A DNA stretch of 64,000 nucleotides from CAVRXT01 sp963725655 (GTDB taxonomy: Bacteria; Acidobacteriota; Terriglobia; Acidiferrales; UBA7541), in contig CAVRYY010000001.1 of NCBI GenBank assembly GCA_963725655.1, forward strand, positions 2,418,001-2,482,000, in the 5' to 3' direction. Below the pieces are notes generated by a model. That model saw only the letters and a program-made list of their open reading frames with translations, was not told the origin of the DNA and did not search any database. How positions within the stretch are numbered: the first letter of the stretch is position 1; every line of letters begins with the position of its first letter. The translations under genes were made by a program, and so were the position numbers. This document shows positions 36,117 to 45,582 of this stretch, piece after piece.

Positions 36117-36785
36117 TCAACGTTTTATAATGGAATTGAAGCCCGCGTGGGCCAGGGATTCCTTCGCTGCGTTCGCGGCTGGCAGATCAGCGTACGGCCC
36201 CACTTGCACGCGAAACAGCGAATCCGAAGGGGACGTGACCACAAAGGATGGAAAGCGCTTCTGCTGCACCGCGTCGGCTAACGCGATGGCATCGCCTTCG
36301 CGCTTCAACGCCGCCAGTTGCAGCACGATCGCTCCCTTAGCCAGGATCGGCGCCTGATAACGCGGCGGTTCCTTCGATGCCACGGACACCGGCGCCGGCT
36401 TCGACGTTACCGCCGGCGAGGCGGAGCCTGCGGGCCGCGGCGAGATGGTATTGGGAGGACCGGCGTTAGTCACGGCGCTGGGCTTCGGATCCAGATGGGG
36501 GGGCTGCTTATCCTTCTCGTAGAAGTCCCAGTCGGTATTCGGCGCCGGCGGGGTTTGCGCGCTAGTGTTGGCAGGAGTGGGCGTTCCCGCTTGCTGCTTC
36601 GGCGACGGTGATACCGGGGACGCCGCGTTGGCGACCTGGGTAGTGCCGTATTGCGTTTTACCCATCACGTAGCCGAGCGTGAAGAAAACTCCGCACAGCA
36701 AGACTACGCCCAAAAATAATCCCACCAAGTGCCGGCTCTCCAGCACCCGTTCGCCGCCAGCTTGCCTTCCGTTCGTTCCGGCCAT
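36117..36785 (-). CDS. SPOR-domain membrane protein
   Basis: A 222-residue inner-membrane protein with a short cytoplasmic lead, one transmembrane helix near residues 21-42, a Pro/Ala-rich periplasmic linker and a C-terminal SPOR domain (VLQLAALKREGDAIALADAV, then FRVQVGPYADLPAANAAKES). SPOR domains bind denuded glycan at division sites. Its ATG is two bases after the slipin stop and its stop abuts lnt. A role in cell division is an inference from the domain. Confidence 0.88.
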   Translation of the reverse strand: MAGTNGRQAGGERVLESRHLVGLFLGVVLLCGVFFTLGYVMGKTQYGTTQVANAASPVSPSPKQQAGTPTPANTSAQTPPAPNTDWDFYEKDKQPPHLDPKPSAVTNAGPPNTISPRPAGSASPAVTSKPAPVSVASKEPPRYQAPILAKGAIVLQLAALKREGDAIALADAVQQKRFPSFVVTSPSDSLFRVQVGPYADLPAANAAKESLAHAGFNSIIKR

Positions 36786-36787
36786 GG

Positions 36788-37552
36788 CTACTTAGTTTCT
36801 CCCTTATTCATCCACGCGGTAATGATGTCCACCGGCAACGGGAAAATAATCGTGGTATTTTTCTCAACCCCGATTTCCGTCAGCGTTTGCAAATAGCGAA
36901 GTTGAATCGATGCCGGCTGCCGCTGCAGAATCTGCGCGGCCTCGGCCAGCTTGGTGGAAGCTTGCAGTTCGCCATCGGCATGGATAATTTTGGCGCGGCG
37001 CTCGCGTTCGGCCTCGGCTTGCTTGGCGATGGCGCGCTGCATGTTTTCAGCGATATCGACTTGTTTAACCTCCACTTTGCTTACCTTAATACCCCAAGGC
37101 TCGGTATCCTGGTCAAGGATGATCTGCAACTTGGCATTTACCCTTTCGCGCTCGGACAAAATCTCGTCCAGCTCAAACTGCCCCACCGTGCTGCGCAGGT
37201 TCGTTTGCGCCAGCTGTGAAGTGGCGTACAGGTAGTTCGACACCTGCGACAGCGCCAGATTTGCATCCACCACCCGGAAGTAACAGACCGCGTTCACCTT
37301 CACCGAAATGTTATCGCGGGTGATCACGTCCTGCGGCGGCACATCCAGGGTTTCCGTGCGCAACGATAGCCGCGTCAGCCGCTCGATCGGGAAAAACACC
37401 AGCCGCAACCCCGCGCCTTTGGCCACCGGCTGCATCCGCCCCAGCCGCAACACCACTCCCCGCTCCCATTCCTTGATGACGTAAATTGAATTGAACAGCC
37501 ACATCAGGAAAATGAATACCGCGCCTACCAGTGCAATGCCGTATAACTCCAT
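36788..37552 (-). CDS. Slipin (stomatin-like SPFH protein)
   Basis: A 254-residue membrane-scaffold protein. An N-terminal transmembrane helix (residues 4-22) is followed by the SPFH/Band 7 domain, with WERGVVLRLGRM, TLDVPPQDVITRDNISVKVN and RSTVGQFELDEILSERE, and an Ala/Glu/Arg-rich coiled segment (IAKQAEAERERRAKII). The start at 37552 was chosen because it begins the transmembrane helix; the longer frame is antisense to the NfeD gene. It lies 53 bases after nfeD, the usual partner of slipins, which anchors and cleaves them. Confidence 0.93.
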   Translation of the reverse strand: MELYGIALVGAVFIFLMWLFNSIYVIKEWERGVVLRLGRMQPVAKGAGLRLVFFPIERLTRLSLRTETLDVPPQDVITRDNISVKVNAVCYFRVVDANLALSQVSNYLYATSQLAQTNLRSTVGQFELDEILSERERVNAKLQIILDQDTEPWGIKVSKVEVKQVDIAENMQRAIAKQAEAERERRAKIIHADGELQASTKLAEAAQILQRQPASIQLRYLQTLTEIGVEKNTTIIFPLPVDIITAWMNKGETK

Positions 37553-37605
37553 TACTGCCTCCCCGAGCCAACTTCTCGATCTCCCGCCCCATCCGCCTCT
37601 GGAAG

Positions 37606-38940
37606 TTACGGCCGAATCTCGACCGGCTCCACTTGCAGCGTCAACCCCACAACCTTGCGCACCCGCACGTGGGCTCCCAGCGGAATTCCCTGCTGCCCCA
37701 CCGCCTGCCACAGCTCGCCATGAATCCGCACCATCCCCGCCACGCGATCGCTGCCGAGCGGCTGGGTCACCTCTCCGATTTCTCCCACCAGTTGCTCCAG
37801 GCCAGTGGTCTGTTTCCACGAACGCGACTGCAGCACCAGACGCATCAGGAAAATCACAATCAGCGCGAACGGCAGGGTGACTCCCAGCGCGGTAACCAAG
37901 CTCACTCCCCAACCGGTGAGCGGCGAGCGAATCAACATCAGCGCGCCCAGAACCATCGCCGCAGCGCCGCCCACTCCCAGAATTCCGTGGGTCGGAAATT
38001 TCGCCTCGAGCACGAACAGGGCCACCGCCAGCGCCAGCAGGACCAGGCCGGTAAGGTTTACCGGCAGCAAATGCATCGCGTACAGAGCCAGCACCAGCGC
38101 GATGCCGCCGATTACGCCTGGAGCGAATAAACCGGGATGCGTGAATTCAGCGTACAGGCCCAGAACGCCGATGATCAGCAGTATGAAAAACATATCCGGC
38201 TGAACCATGCGCGAAAGAAATCGCTGCCGCGGGGTCATCTCGAAATTTTCAACGCGGGGCTGCGCGAGCTCCAGGGCCACCTGACTGCCATCGAATCGCT
38301 TGATGGTGCGGCCATTCAGCTGCGCGAGCAGCGCGTCAGTCGACGACGCAGCCATATCGATCAGCTTGCCGTCGAGCGCTTCCTTCTCGCTAAAGGCCTT
38401 CGCGTCGGTCACCGCGGTGGCCGCCAGATCCACGTTCCGTCCGCGCTGGGCCACGTAGCTGCGCAGGTACGCGGTTGCTTCGTTCAGGATTTTCTTGCGC
38501 AGCGTCTCGTCCACCTGCACCGGCGTGCCGCCCACTTCCAGCAGCGGCGAAGCCGCACCAGTATCCGTTCCCGGGGCCATTGCCGCGATATCCGCGGAAA
38601 GCAAAATAAAGAATCCCGCCGAAGCCGCGCGCGAACCCGTCGGAGCCACAAACGTCACCACCGGCACCGGTGACGCCAGAATTTTCTGGATGATCTCGCG
38701 CATCGAACTATCCAGGCCGCCCGGAGTGTTGATGGTGATCAACACGAGTTGTGCGTGGGACTCAGCGGCGCGATCGATTCCGGCGACCACGTACTCGGCC
38801 ATCACCGGCTCGATCTCTCCATCAATGCGCAGCTCGACGATCGAAGCGCCCGGCGCAGCGCTCGCCGCCGCTTCCGCCGGACGCACGCCCGGGGCGCACA
38901 GGAAAATGGCCAAGATCAAAGCAGAAATTGCTTTTCGCAT
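37606..38940 (-). CDS. NfeD family membrane serine protease
   Basis: A 444-residue long-type NfeD. Residues 1-24 are a signal peptide (MRKAISALILAIFLCAPGV). A ClpP-like domain follows, with INTPGGLDSSMREIIQ and the catalytic serine in GSRAASAGFFILLSA, then the lysine region. Four or five membrane helices occupy about residues 225-345. The C-terminal OB-fold NfeD domain includes GEIGEVTQPLGSDRVAGMVR. An alternative start nine codons upstream (38967) exists, with no clear ribosome binding site for either. It is the classic neighbour of slipin. Confidence 0.9.
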   Translation of the reverse strand: MRKAISALILAIFLCAPGVRPAEAAASAAPGASIVELRIDGEIEPVMAEYVVAGIDRAAESHAQLVLITINTPGGLDSSMREIIQKILASPVPVVTFVAPTGSRAASAGFFILLSADIAAMAPGTDTGAASPLLEVGGTPVQVDETLRKKILNEATAYLRSYVAQRGRNVDLAATAVTDAKAFSEKEALDGKLIDMAASSTDALLAQLNGRTIKRFDGSQVALELAQPRVENFEMTPRQRFLSRMVQPDMFFILLIIGVLGLYAEFTHPGLFAPGVIGGIALVLALYAMHLLPVNLTGLVLLALAVALFVLEAKFPTHGILGVGGAAAMVLGALMLIRSPLTGWGVSLVTALGVTLPFALIVIFLMRLVLQSRSWKQTTGLEQLVGEIGEVTQPLGSDRVAGMVRIHGELWQAVGQQGIPLGAHVRVRKVVGLTLQVEPVEIRP

Positions 38941-39007
38941 AGCGCAGCAGAGAAATCGCGGGTCCATCTCACGGGTATTATAGCAACAGATACGGGCGGG
39001 CGGCTGT

Positions 39008-39856
39008 CTATCCGCTGCCTTTTTGGTCCGCAGCGGCGCGCTCCTGGGGGTGCAGCGCGTCGTGGACTCGATGGTCCCGGACCACATGGCTGAACGCCGG
39101 ATCGTTTTCGACAGCCGGCGCCAGTTTCTTATAGCCTTCGTCGCGCGCCATTACCAGGTAGTGGGCGCAGCGCTCGGCGTCCCCGGCCACGGCATAGGAC
39201 TTCGCCAGCAGGAAGTAAAGCATTCCCGGATCGTCGGTGACGCGCTGCTGGATCACTGTCCCGAATCCCGCATGGTGCTCGAAGACATGAGGATTGAGCT
39301 TCATGGCCTTGGCGAACGCCCCCATGGCCTTGTCGTACTCCTTCGCGCCGAAATAGGCGTATCCCAGATTGCTGTACACCGTCGCTTCGACGTCCTGGGG
39401 ATCTTCGAGCTTCAAAGTCTGCTCGTAATAACGGATCGCCCGGCCGTAGTGCTTTTTACTGTATTCCACCGTGCCGAGATTGTTGATCGCGCTGACGAAT
39501 TTCTTGTCCGACTTGATCGACAGCTTGTAATACTTCGTCGCCAGCCGGATATCCATTTCCTGTTGGTAGGCGATGCCCAGCTTGTTCAATAGCGCAGCGC
39601 TTTTCGGTTCTTGCGCCAGCGCCTGTTCATACGAACCGATCGCTTCCCGATACATCTTTTCCGCCATCTGCACGTCGCCGCGCACCTCTTCCTTCTTCAC
39701 CGGCCCGACGGCGGGAGCGGCCACAGCGGTGACGGCGGGTCCGGACTGCTTGTCGGTGGGAGAACTTGAATTCGGGGGATCGGACTTTTGCTGGGCAGGA
39801 ATCGACGTACCGATAACCATCGCGAATGCGAACAGCGCGAGCGGGACTCGGGTCAT
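39008..39856 (-). CDS. Exported TPR protein
   Basis: A 282-residue protein with a signal peptide (residues 1-20, cut near IPAQQ), a Ser/Pro/Ala-rich stretch, and about five TPR units from residue 60 (AEKMYREAIGSYEQALAQEP, ALLNKLGIAYQQEMDIRLAT, FVSAINNLGTVEYSKKHYGR). It is probably periplasmic and likely a protein-interaction scaffold. It lies 30 bases downstream of a PBP1-like gene and upstream of nfeD, suggesting a role in envelope biogenesis. ATG follows GGAGTGCC. Confidence 0.82.
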   Translation of the reverse strand: MTRVPLALFAFAMVIGTSIPAQQKSDPPNSSSPTDKQSGPAVTAVAAPAVGPVKKEEVRGDVQMAEKMYREAIGSYEQALAQEPKSAALLNKLGIAYQQEMDIRLATKYYKLSIKSDKKFVSAINNLGTVEYSKKHYGRAIRYYEQTLKLEDPQDVEATVYSNLGYAYFGAKEYDKAMGAFAKAMKLNPHVFEHHAGFGTVIQQRVTDDPGMLYFLLAKSYAVAGDAERCAHYLVMARDEGYKKLAPAVENDPAFSHVVRDHRVHDALHPQERAAADQKGSG

Positions 39857-39886
39857 GGCGGCACTCCTTACTTCCGCGCATGGAGA

Positions 39887-42532
39887 CTACGGCTGCGGTT
39901 TGGGATCGTCCGTAGGCTTCTTGCTGCTCCCAAAGATACCAAAAATCTTCTGCAACAGGCCCTTTTTCTTCGCCGCCTCGTCTTCATCCGTAGTTTCCCC
40001 GACCTGCGGCGGCTTGGCCCCGGTAGCTCCCTGCGCGACTACCGTCGTCCGCGCCGGCGGGGGGCGATTGGCGTCTGGCGGGGGCGGATTTTCCGACTTG
40101 CCAAACAAGTGCGAGAGCCACGAGCCGCCGTTGGCCGTTTTCCCGCCGTGGAGTTCGCAGAATTCGGTGGGCTCGGTGCCGGCCACAAACACCTCGTCGC
40201 GCGGCGTAGGGCAGGATGGCGTAGCTAGTTGACCCGATTGAGGATCCACCGAAACCGCTACGTCCCCGGCCGGCTCCGTAAACTCATGGGTATCGGCGTA
40301 TCCGGGGACCTTTACCGCCCGCTTCATGAACTCGGTCCACACCGGCGCCGCGGTGTTGGTCCCGGAAAGGCCCAGATCGCGATTATCGTCAAACCCGATC
40401 CAAACCACGCAGAGCAAATCCGGGGTGAACCCGGCGAACCATCCGTCCCGCGAGGTACCCGTTTTCCCTGCCGCGGCCCCGGTAAAGCCCATCGCCCGGA
40501 CCGTTTCGCCGGTGCCGTGATCCACCACGTCTTCCATCAAGCTGGTCACCAGATACGCCACCCGGGGGTCCAGCACCGCCCGGCTGGTGGGCTGCGAGCG
40601 TTCCAGCACTTTGCCTTCACTATCGATCACCGAGCGCATGAACAGGGGTTCGGAACGAATACCGTTGGTGGCGAAGGCCGTGTAGCCGGCAGCCACCTCG
40701 AGCGGCGTCATCTCATACGCGCCCAAGGCCACTGCAGGGGTTGCCCGAATGTGCGGATCGAGCCCCATCTGGCGGGCCATCTCCACCACCCGCTGATACC
40801 CGATCATTTCCGCTACCTTCACCGTGGCCACGTTCAGAGAATGGATCAATGCGTCGCGCAGCGTTACCGTGCCATAGAACTCTTCGCCGTAATTGTTTGG
40901 CGTGTATTCGTTGCCGTCGAACTGAAACGTGGTCGGTTCGTCCACCACGGTGGTCGCCGGCGTTACCACCGGTTGAATTCCCTCCACTGCGTTATCGAAC
41001 GCCGCCGCATACACGAATGGCTTGAACACCGAGCCCGGCTGGCGGCGCGCCACCGCGTGGTTTAACTGGCTCTCACCGTAATTGCGGCCGCCCACCAACG
41101 CGCGAATTTCGCCGGTGTGCGGATCCAGCGCCACCAGCGCCACCTGCGCCTGCGGGACGGCTTCGCCCTTTTTCCTCCACTTCTCGTAGCGCTTGGCGAG
41201 CTGCTTATCCACGTTGGCCATGCCCACTTCCACCGCCTCGGAAGCAGCGCGCTGCAGAGCCGGATCGAGCGTGGTGTATATCCGGTAGGTCTGCGAGGAA
41301 ATGTCGTTCTCGGAATATTGTTCGAGCAGGTGGTCTTTCACCATGTCCACGAAATACGGCGCGTCGCTCCCGGTCATCCCGCCGCCCGAAAATTTCAGCT
41401 TTTGTTTGCGCGCCGCTTCCACGTCCGCGGCGGACGCCAGGCCATCTTCCTGCAATTGCGTGAGCACCCGATCGCGCGCCTCGATGGCGCGGTCGGCGTG
41501 GCGCTCCGCCGACGAGTAGCGATTGGGTGCGCGGATAATTCCCGCCATGAACGCGGCTTCGCCCAGCGTGAGGTCGCGGACGTCTTTGCCGAAATAAGCC
41601 TCAGCGCCCTCGCCGAACCCGCGGATCGAGAAACTGCCGCGATTGCCCAGATAAATCTCGTTGGCATACAACTCGAAGATTTGCTGCTTACTGAAGCGCT
41701 CGTTCAGCTCGATTGCCACGATCGTTTCTTTGAGCTTGCGGCTCCATTCCCGCTTGGTGGTGAAGAAAAAGCTGCGCGCCACCTGCATATCGATGGTGCT
41801 GGCGCCTTGCGCGCGCACCCCCCGCCGCAAATCGGCAATCCCCGCGCCCAGCACGCGAACGATGTCCAATCCGCCGTGCTCGAAAAATCTCTTGTCCTCG
41901 GCCGCGATCACCGAGTTCACCATCACCTTGGGCAGATCGTCGAACCTCACCACCCGCCGCTTTTCGCGCGAGCTATCGAATAAATTCGTCAGCAGCTCCG
42001 GTTCCAGCTCCGCCGCATCCAGCGACTCTCCACTGGGCAACCGGGTGATCCGTGAAATTTTCGATCCGCTGAAATCCACCCGCAGCGCATTCCCTCCGGC
42101 AAAATACGAAAAACTCGAAGGCTGCACTTCGATCGATGACCCGCGCACGTGGTATTCGCCCAGATCGCCAGGCAATTCCTTCTCGAGGTAGCCCGCCCGC
42201 GATAGGTACCCGGAAACGTCGCTGGGACGGATCGTTTCACCGGCAAAGATTTTCTCCGGCGCTCCGAAAAGACGCGAGGTATTCTGAAAAACTTGCCCGG
42301 TGAGCCGCTCGTTGATCAGCCGCCCAAATTTGATGTAGTAGTAGCCGTAGATGCTTACGCCGGTGATGAACAGGCAGAACGCCAACCCGAGGATCGTCAA
42401 ACCAACGCGCGAACTCCAGAACCCATGTGCGATGCGAATGCGCAGAAGATTCTCCGTTACGTTTTGGCGAGCCTGACGCAGCCATGCCGCAAAACGGCTC
42501 GCAAGAGTGGGTTGGGGTGTTGGCTGGTACAC
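39887..42532 (-). CDS. Bifunctional penicillin-binding protein (PBP1B-like)
   Basis: An 881-residue class A PBP that polymerises and cross-links peptidoglycan. A cytoplasmic lead is followed by a transmembrane helix near residues 44-66 and a small N-terminal domain like the UB2H part of PBP1B. The GT51 transglycosylase part shows VNSVIAAEDKRFFEHGGLD with the catalytic glutamate and GASTIDMQVARSFF. The transpeptidase part shows SVFKPFVYAAAF (SxxK), SLNVATVKVAE (SxN), and GKTGTSRDGWFAGFT (KTG). The last 90 residues are Pro-rich and basic. Assignment to PBP1B rather than PBP1A is moderate. Confidence 0.93.
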   Translation of the reverse strand: MYQPTPQPTLASRFAAWLRQARQNVTENLLRIRIAHGFWSSRVGLTILGLAFCLFITGVSIYGYYYIKFGRLINERLTGQVFQNTSRLFGAPEKIFAGETIRPSDVSGYLSRAGYLEKELPGDLGEYHVRGSSIEVQPSSFSYFAGGNALRVDFSGSKISRITRLPSGESLDAAELEPELLTNLFDSSREKRRVVRFDDLPKVMVNSVIAAEDKRFFEHGGLDIVRVLGAGIADLRRGVRAQGASTIDMQVARSFFFTTKREWSRKLKETIVAIELNERFSKQQIFELYANEIYLGNRGSFSIRGFGEGAEAYFGKDVRDLTLGEAAFMAGIIRAPNRYSSAERHADRAIEARDRVLTQLQEDGLASAADVEAARKQKLKFSGGGMTGSDAPYFVDMVKDHLLEQYSENDISSQTYRIYTTLDPALQRAASEAVEVGMANVDKQLAKRYEKWRKKGEAVPQAQVALVALDPHTGEIRALVGGRNYGESQLNHAVARRQPGSVFKPFVYAAAFDNAVEGIQPVVTPATTVVDEPTTFQFDGNEYTPNNYGEEFYGTVTLRDALIHSLNVATVKVAEMIGYQRVVEMARQMGLDPHIRATPAVALGAYEMTPLEVAAGYTAFATNGIRSEPLFMRSVIDSEGKVLERSQPTSRAVLDPRVAYLVTSLMEDVVDHGTGETVRAMGFTGAAAGKTGTSRDGWFAGFTPDLLCVVWIGFDDNRDLGLSGTNTAAPVWTEFMKRAVKVPGYADTHEFTEPAGDVAVSVDPQSGQLATPSCPTPRDEVFVAGTEPTEFCELHGGKTANGGSWLSHLFGKSENPPPPDANRPPPARTTVVAQGATGAKPPQVGETTDEDEAAKKKGLLQKIFGIFGSSKKPTDDPKPQP

Positions 42533-42674
42533 TGGGTCTCCGCGCCTGTGGATTGTCCGTCTCTAATTCTAGAGTGAACCCCATCCGGCACAAACACAAT
42601 CTCACCTGGCAAGCCGCCGCGAAGCGGTTGCCGGATACGAATTGGATGCGCGTTTGGGATGTGGTGCGCTACCC

Positions 42675-43019
42675 CTAGGTGCGATTTTCGGCGATCGGAT
42701 TGAACTGAATTTGGAACTGATAGACGTACAGGTCCACCGTCACGGTGTAGGCGATGGCGACCTTGGCATAGTCGTGCGTCGGCGGGCATTCTACGTGAAT
42801 GTCCTCTTTCTTTACCTCGTCGATTCCCAGCCTGACCACTTCCTTATACACGTCGTCGCGCAGTCCTTCCGGCGTCTTCCACGGATAGGAGGTGGCGAAC
42901 TTAGCGTCGCTCACCATGGTGTCCTGCAGGACGTATTCCTTGTAGTAGGGCGGCGCGATCTTGAACACGCCGATCAACAGCCCCACGATTATCACCACAA
43001 ACAGAATGTTCTTAATCAC
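42675..43019 (-). CDS. Small membrane-anchored protein of unknown function
   Basis: A 114-residue protein with one N-terminal transmembrane helix (residues 4-20, IKNILFVVIIVGLLIGVF) followed by a basic and mixed helical/beta part, with KIAPPYYKEYVLQDTMV at the membrane border. The rest is soluble, and the final YTVTVDLYVYQFQIQF is beta-like. This resembles DUF4845-type proteins (common in Proteobacteria and Acidobacteriota), but the match is weak. The GTG at 43019 was chosen because GGAG lies six bases upstream. Confidence 0.65.
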   Translation of the reverse strand: MIKNILFVVIIVGLLIGVFKIAPPYYKEYVLQDTMVSDAKFATSYPWKTPEGLRDDVYKEVVRLGIDEVKKEDIHVECPPTHDYAKVAIAYTVTVDLYVYQFQIQFNPIAENRT

Positions 43020-43335
43020 TGTTGCTCCGCTCCGATCGAAGATCGGGGCCCTGAAGAGATTCCCTCGCACCAGCAAGGGAGGCAATCCCATGCCTAAAAA
43101 CAACTACTGGATGCTAGCACCCGCGATCCACAAGTGTCGATAATTCAAGCGCAAGCGTGTTCCCAGAAGTTACCCGGCATGCCCCGCTGGCCCTATACCG
43201 CGCTCACTCTCCGCCCGCTAATGGACATCCGACTCATGACGCGGACGAGCACTCGAATTTTGCGCTTTGCCTCAGGAGGCAGGGTTTCAGAGGTCGCGTT
43301 TTAGATGGGAGAGGCTCTGCGCAGCGGGGCAAAGC

Positions 43336-44787
43336 CTACGGGAGTCGGAACACAATCTTCACGTGCTGGATCGCCTCGATGGCATGGCCATAAAGGTACG
43401 TCGGGGCGTACCGCCATTGCCGCACAGCAACGATCGTCGCCGCAGACAGAATATCCGGTCCACTAAACGGATCCACGCGCTCGATCGTGCCGTCCGGCCC
43501 AAATCTCGCCACAACCACCACCGTGCCCTCGATCCGATCGCGAATCGCATCCGGCGGATACGTCGGCTCGATCATATAAACCAGGTCACCCACGTGCAGA
43601 TAGCTATTTTCCTGCGCTCCATCCACGTGAAAACTGGCAGGCACCATCACCGACAGCCTGGTGGTAATCGCCACGAACGCCGACGCGCCCACCGCGATCT
43701 CTTCCATGTTCAGCACCACCGGCGCGTCGCGATTGCTCGCAGGCGATACCAGCGCAAGGCTCCCCTTCGTGGCCGGATTTGCCACCGGAGCACTCGTCGC
43801 GCCGCTCGCGGCGCCGGCTACTGGAGTGTTGTTCCCTACTCCAGCCATCCCGGGCGCTGCCGCTGCCGCGCTTGTCCGAATCCCGTTTGCAGGCGGATTC
43901 ACCTGCCCGCCGGCCGGCGCTACCGGGCTCGGGCTGGCGAGCGGGGCGGCCGGGCCGCTCGGTAACGAACTGAAAATCTTCGCGGGCGGCGCCGGAACGT
44001 AGCGCGGCCGCACCGACATTCCGGCGATAAAACACAACGTGCCCACCACGCATGTGACCGCGGTCATCAACACCCAATGGTGCGGCTCCGACGAACCACG
44101 AACAGTCTCGTAGCTATTCCCGCCGTCGCCCAGAAGCCTAAATCGAGGGGCATTGGAGTGCTCCGGTAGCTGCTTCCAGTAGCGTACGGCAGGACGCGGC
44201 GCCAGCGAAGCCCTCACCATCGCTGACGCCTCCGCTACTGGCGCTACTGGCTCCACCGCGCTGGCAGCCTTCTGCGGTTCCCGCATGGGTGCCGCAACGG
44301 GCGTCTTCATCGGCGCATACGCACGAGGTAGCGGCGGCATCCGGGGCGGAGCCGGCGAAGGAGTTGGCGGCGGCAACGGTTGAGGCGCTTCCATCAAAGG
44401 AGCGTAAGGAGTCGAAGTCCACGTCTCTTCGCGCTCCACTCGCTGGATGGTCTGCCAGGTCATGTGCGATTCGTCTTGATTCGCCTCGAACGCCAGCCAC
44501 TCCCGGATTTTTCTCCGCGTGTATGGTGGCATATCGACGAAACGAATTCCGGCTTCTTTCTTGGTCCGGCCGCGCCACACGATTCGCCCGCCGGTATCGA
44601 TCCAGTCTTCCGATTTCGGCAAATGAAACCGGATGCGCGGATAAATATCGCCGATCAGCACTTCGGCGGCCTGAACCGAAACGCCGCCTTCGCTTAGATT
44701 CAGGATCAATCCCCCGTTGGACTCTCCCAGATCGATGTACGAGAGCGACGACGCCGTGAAGCGCGTATGTTCGCGCCTCTCCGCCAT
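43336..44787 (-). CDS. PilZ domain protein with TonB C-terminal domain
   Basis: A 483-residue protein with an uncommon architecture. Residues 1 to about 105 form a PilZ domain carrying the c-di-GMP binding pattern (RREHTRF and NLSEGGVSV). A long Pro/Ala-rich linker runs to about 230. A transmembrane helix lies near 235-258 (WVLMTAVTCVVGTLCFIAGM). Then an Ala/Pro-rich periplasmic stretch leads to a TonB-like C-terminal domain with VGDLVYMIEPTYPPDAIRD and AVRQWRYAPTYLYG. Topology puts PilZ inside and TonB outside. The start at 44787 follows GAAGGG at nine bases; 44826 and 44856 are alternatives. The TonB part may energise or regulate a receptor in response to c-di-GMP; this is inference. Confidence 0.85.
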   Translation of the reverse strand: MAERREHTRFTASSLSYIDLGESNGGLILNLSEGGVSVQAAEVLIGDIYPRIRFHLPKSEDWIDTGGRIVWRGRTKKEAGIRFVDMPPYTRRKIREWLAFEANQDESHMTWQTIQRVEREETWTSTPYAPLMEAPQPLPPPTPSPAPPRMPPLPRAYAPMKTPVAAPMREPQKAASAVEPVAPVAEASAMVRASLAPRPAVRYWKQLPEHSNAPRFRLLGDGGNSYETVRGSSEPHHWVLMTAVTCVVGTLCFIAGMSVRPRYVPAPPAKIFSSLPSGPAAPLASPSPVAPAGGQVNPPANGIRTSAAAAAPGMAGVGNNTPVAGAASGATSAPVANPATKGSLALVSPASNRDAPVVLNMEEIAVGASAFVAITTRLSVMVPASFHVDGAQENSYLHVGDLVYMIEPTYPPDAIRDRIEGTVVVVARFGPDGTIERVDPFSGPDILSAATIVAVRQWRYAPTYLYGHAIEAIQHVKIVFRLP

Positions 44788-45006
44788 CGCGTCGAGCCCT
44801 TCGGGTTGTCCTTCCAGGATAGGCATCTTCCGCTCGCGGGGGGACACCCGCGCCATGATCAAATTTGCAAGATGCAAAGATACAGGAGCCACTGCATTTC
44901 GTCCACGGTTCCCGAACACAAAACGGGGTGCACATCCCCGGGCGGCGCAAAAAAATCCACAGGAACTGAACTGTACCCGCGCTATTCTCGCAAGCAAGGA
45001 GTATTG

Positions 45007-45582
45007 GTGGTACTGGAGACAGACCGGCTGATCCTAAGGGAGTGGCGGCAGTCCGACTGCGAGCCCTTTGCTCGCCTGAACGCCGATCCCCGCGTCATGG
45101 AGTTCATGCCCGCCCTGCTTTCCCGCGACGAAAGCGATCGGCTGGCCGAGCGCATCCAGGAGCATTTCCGCGAGCGCGGTTTTGGCTTGTGCGCGGCTGA
45201 ACTGCGCCGAGATCATTCCTTCGTCGGTTTTGTCGGGCTCTCGGTTCCGGCGTTTCCGGCTCGGTTCGCGCCGTGTGTCGAGATTGGTTGGCGGTTATCC
45301 GCCGATCACTGGGGACAGGGTCTGGCCACCGAAGGTGCGCGAGCGATGATGCGCTACGCATTTGAAATCGTGGAGCTGGAAGAGGTGGTCTCGTTTACCG
45401 TTCCCGGCAACGTGCGGTCCCGGCGCTTGATGGAAAAGCTGGGTATGACTCGCAACCCCGCCGACGACTTCGACCACCCCAGGCTGCCGGAGGGGCATCC
45501 GCTGCGCCGCCACGTCTTATATCGATTGCGGCGCTCAGAATTTGCGAGCGAACCGCCGTCCGAGCCGTTGCCGGCCGCCTAG
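45007..45582 (+). CDS. GNAT family N-acetyltransferase (RimJ/RimL-like)
   Basis: A 191-residue acetyltransferase. ETDRLILREWRQSDCEPFAR at the start, IGWRLSADHWGQGLATEGAR with the acetyl-CoA binding loop, and SRRLMEKLGM are standard for the RimJ/RimL group, which acetylates protein N-termini or small amines. The true start is GTG at 45007, with AGGAG five bases upstream; the longer frame reads antisense through the PilZ-TonB gene. Its stop overlaps that of the next gene on the opposite strand by four bases. Confidence 0.9.
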   Translation: MVLETDRLILREWRQSDCEPFARLNADPRVMEFMPALLSRDESDRLAERIQEHFRERGFGLCAAELRRDHSFVGFVGLSVPAFPARFAPCVEIGWRLSADHWGQGLATEGARAMMRYAFEIVELEEVVSFTVPGNVRSRRLMEKLGMTRNPADDFDHPRLPEGHPLRRHVLYRLRRSEFASEPPSEPLPAA

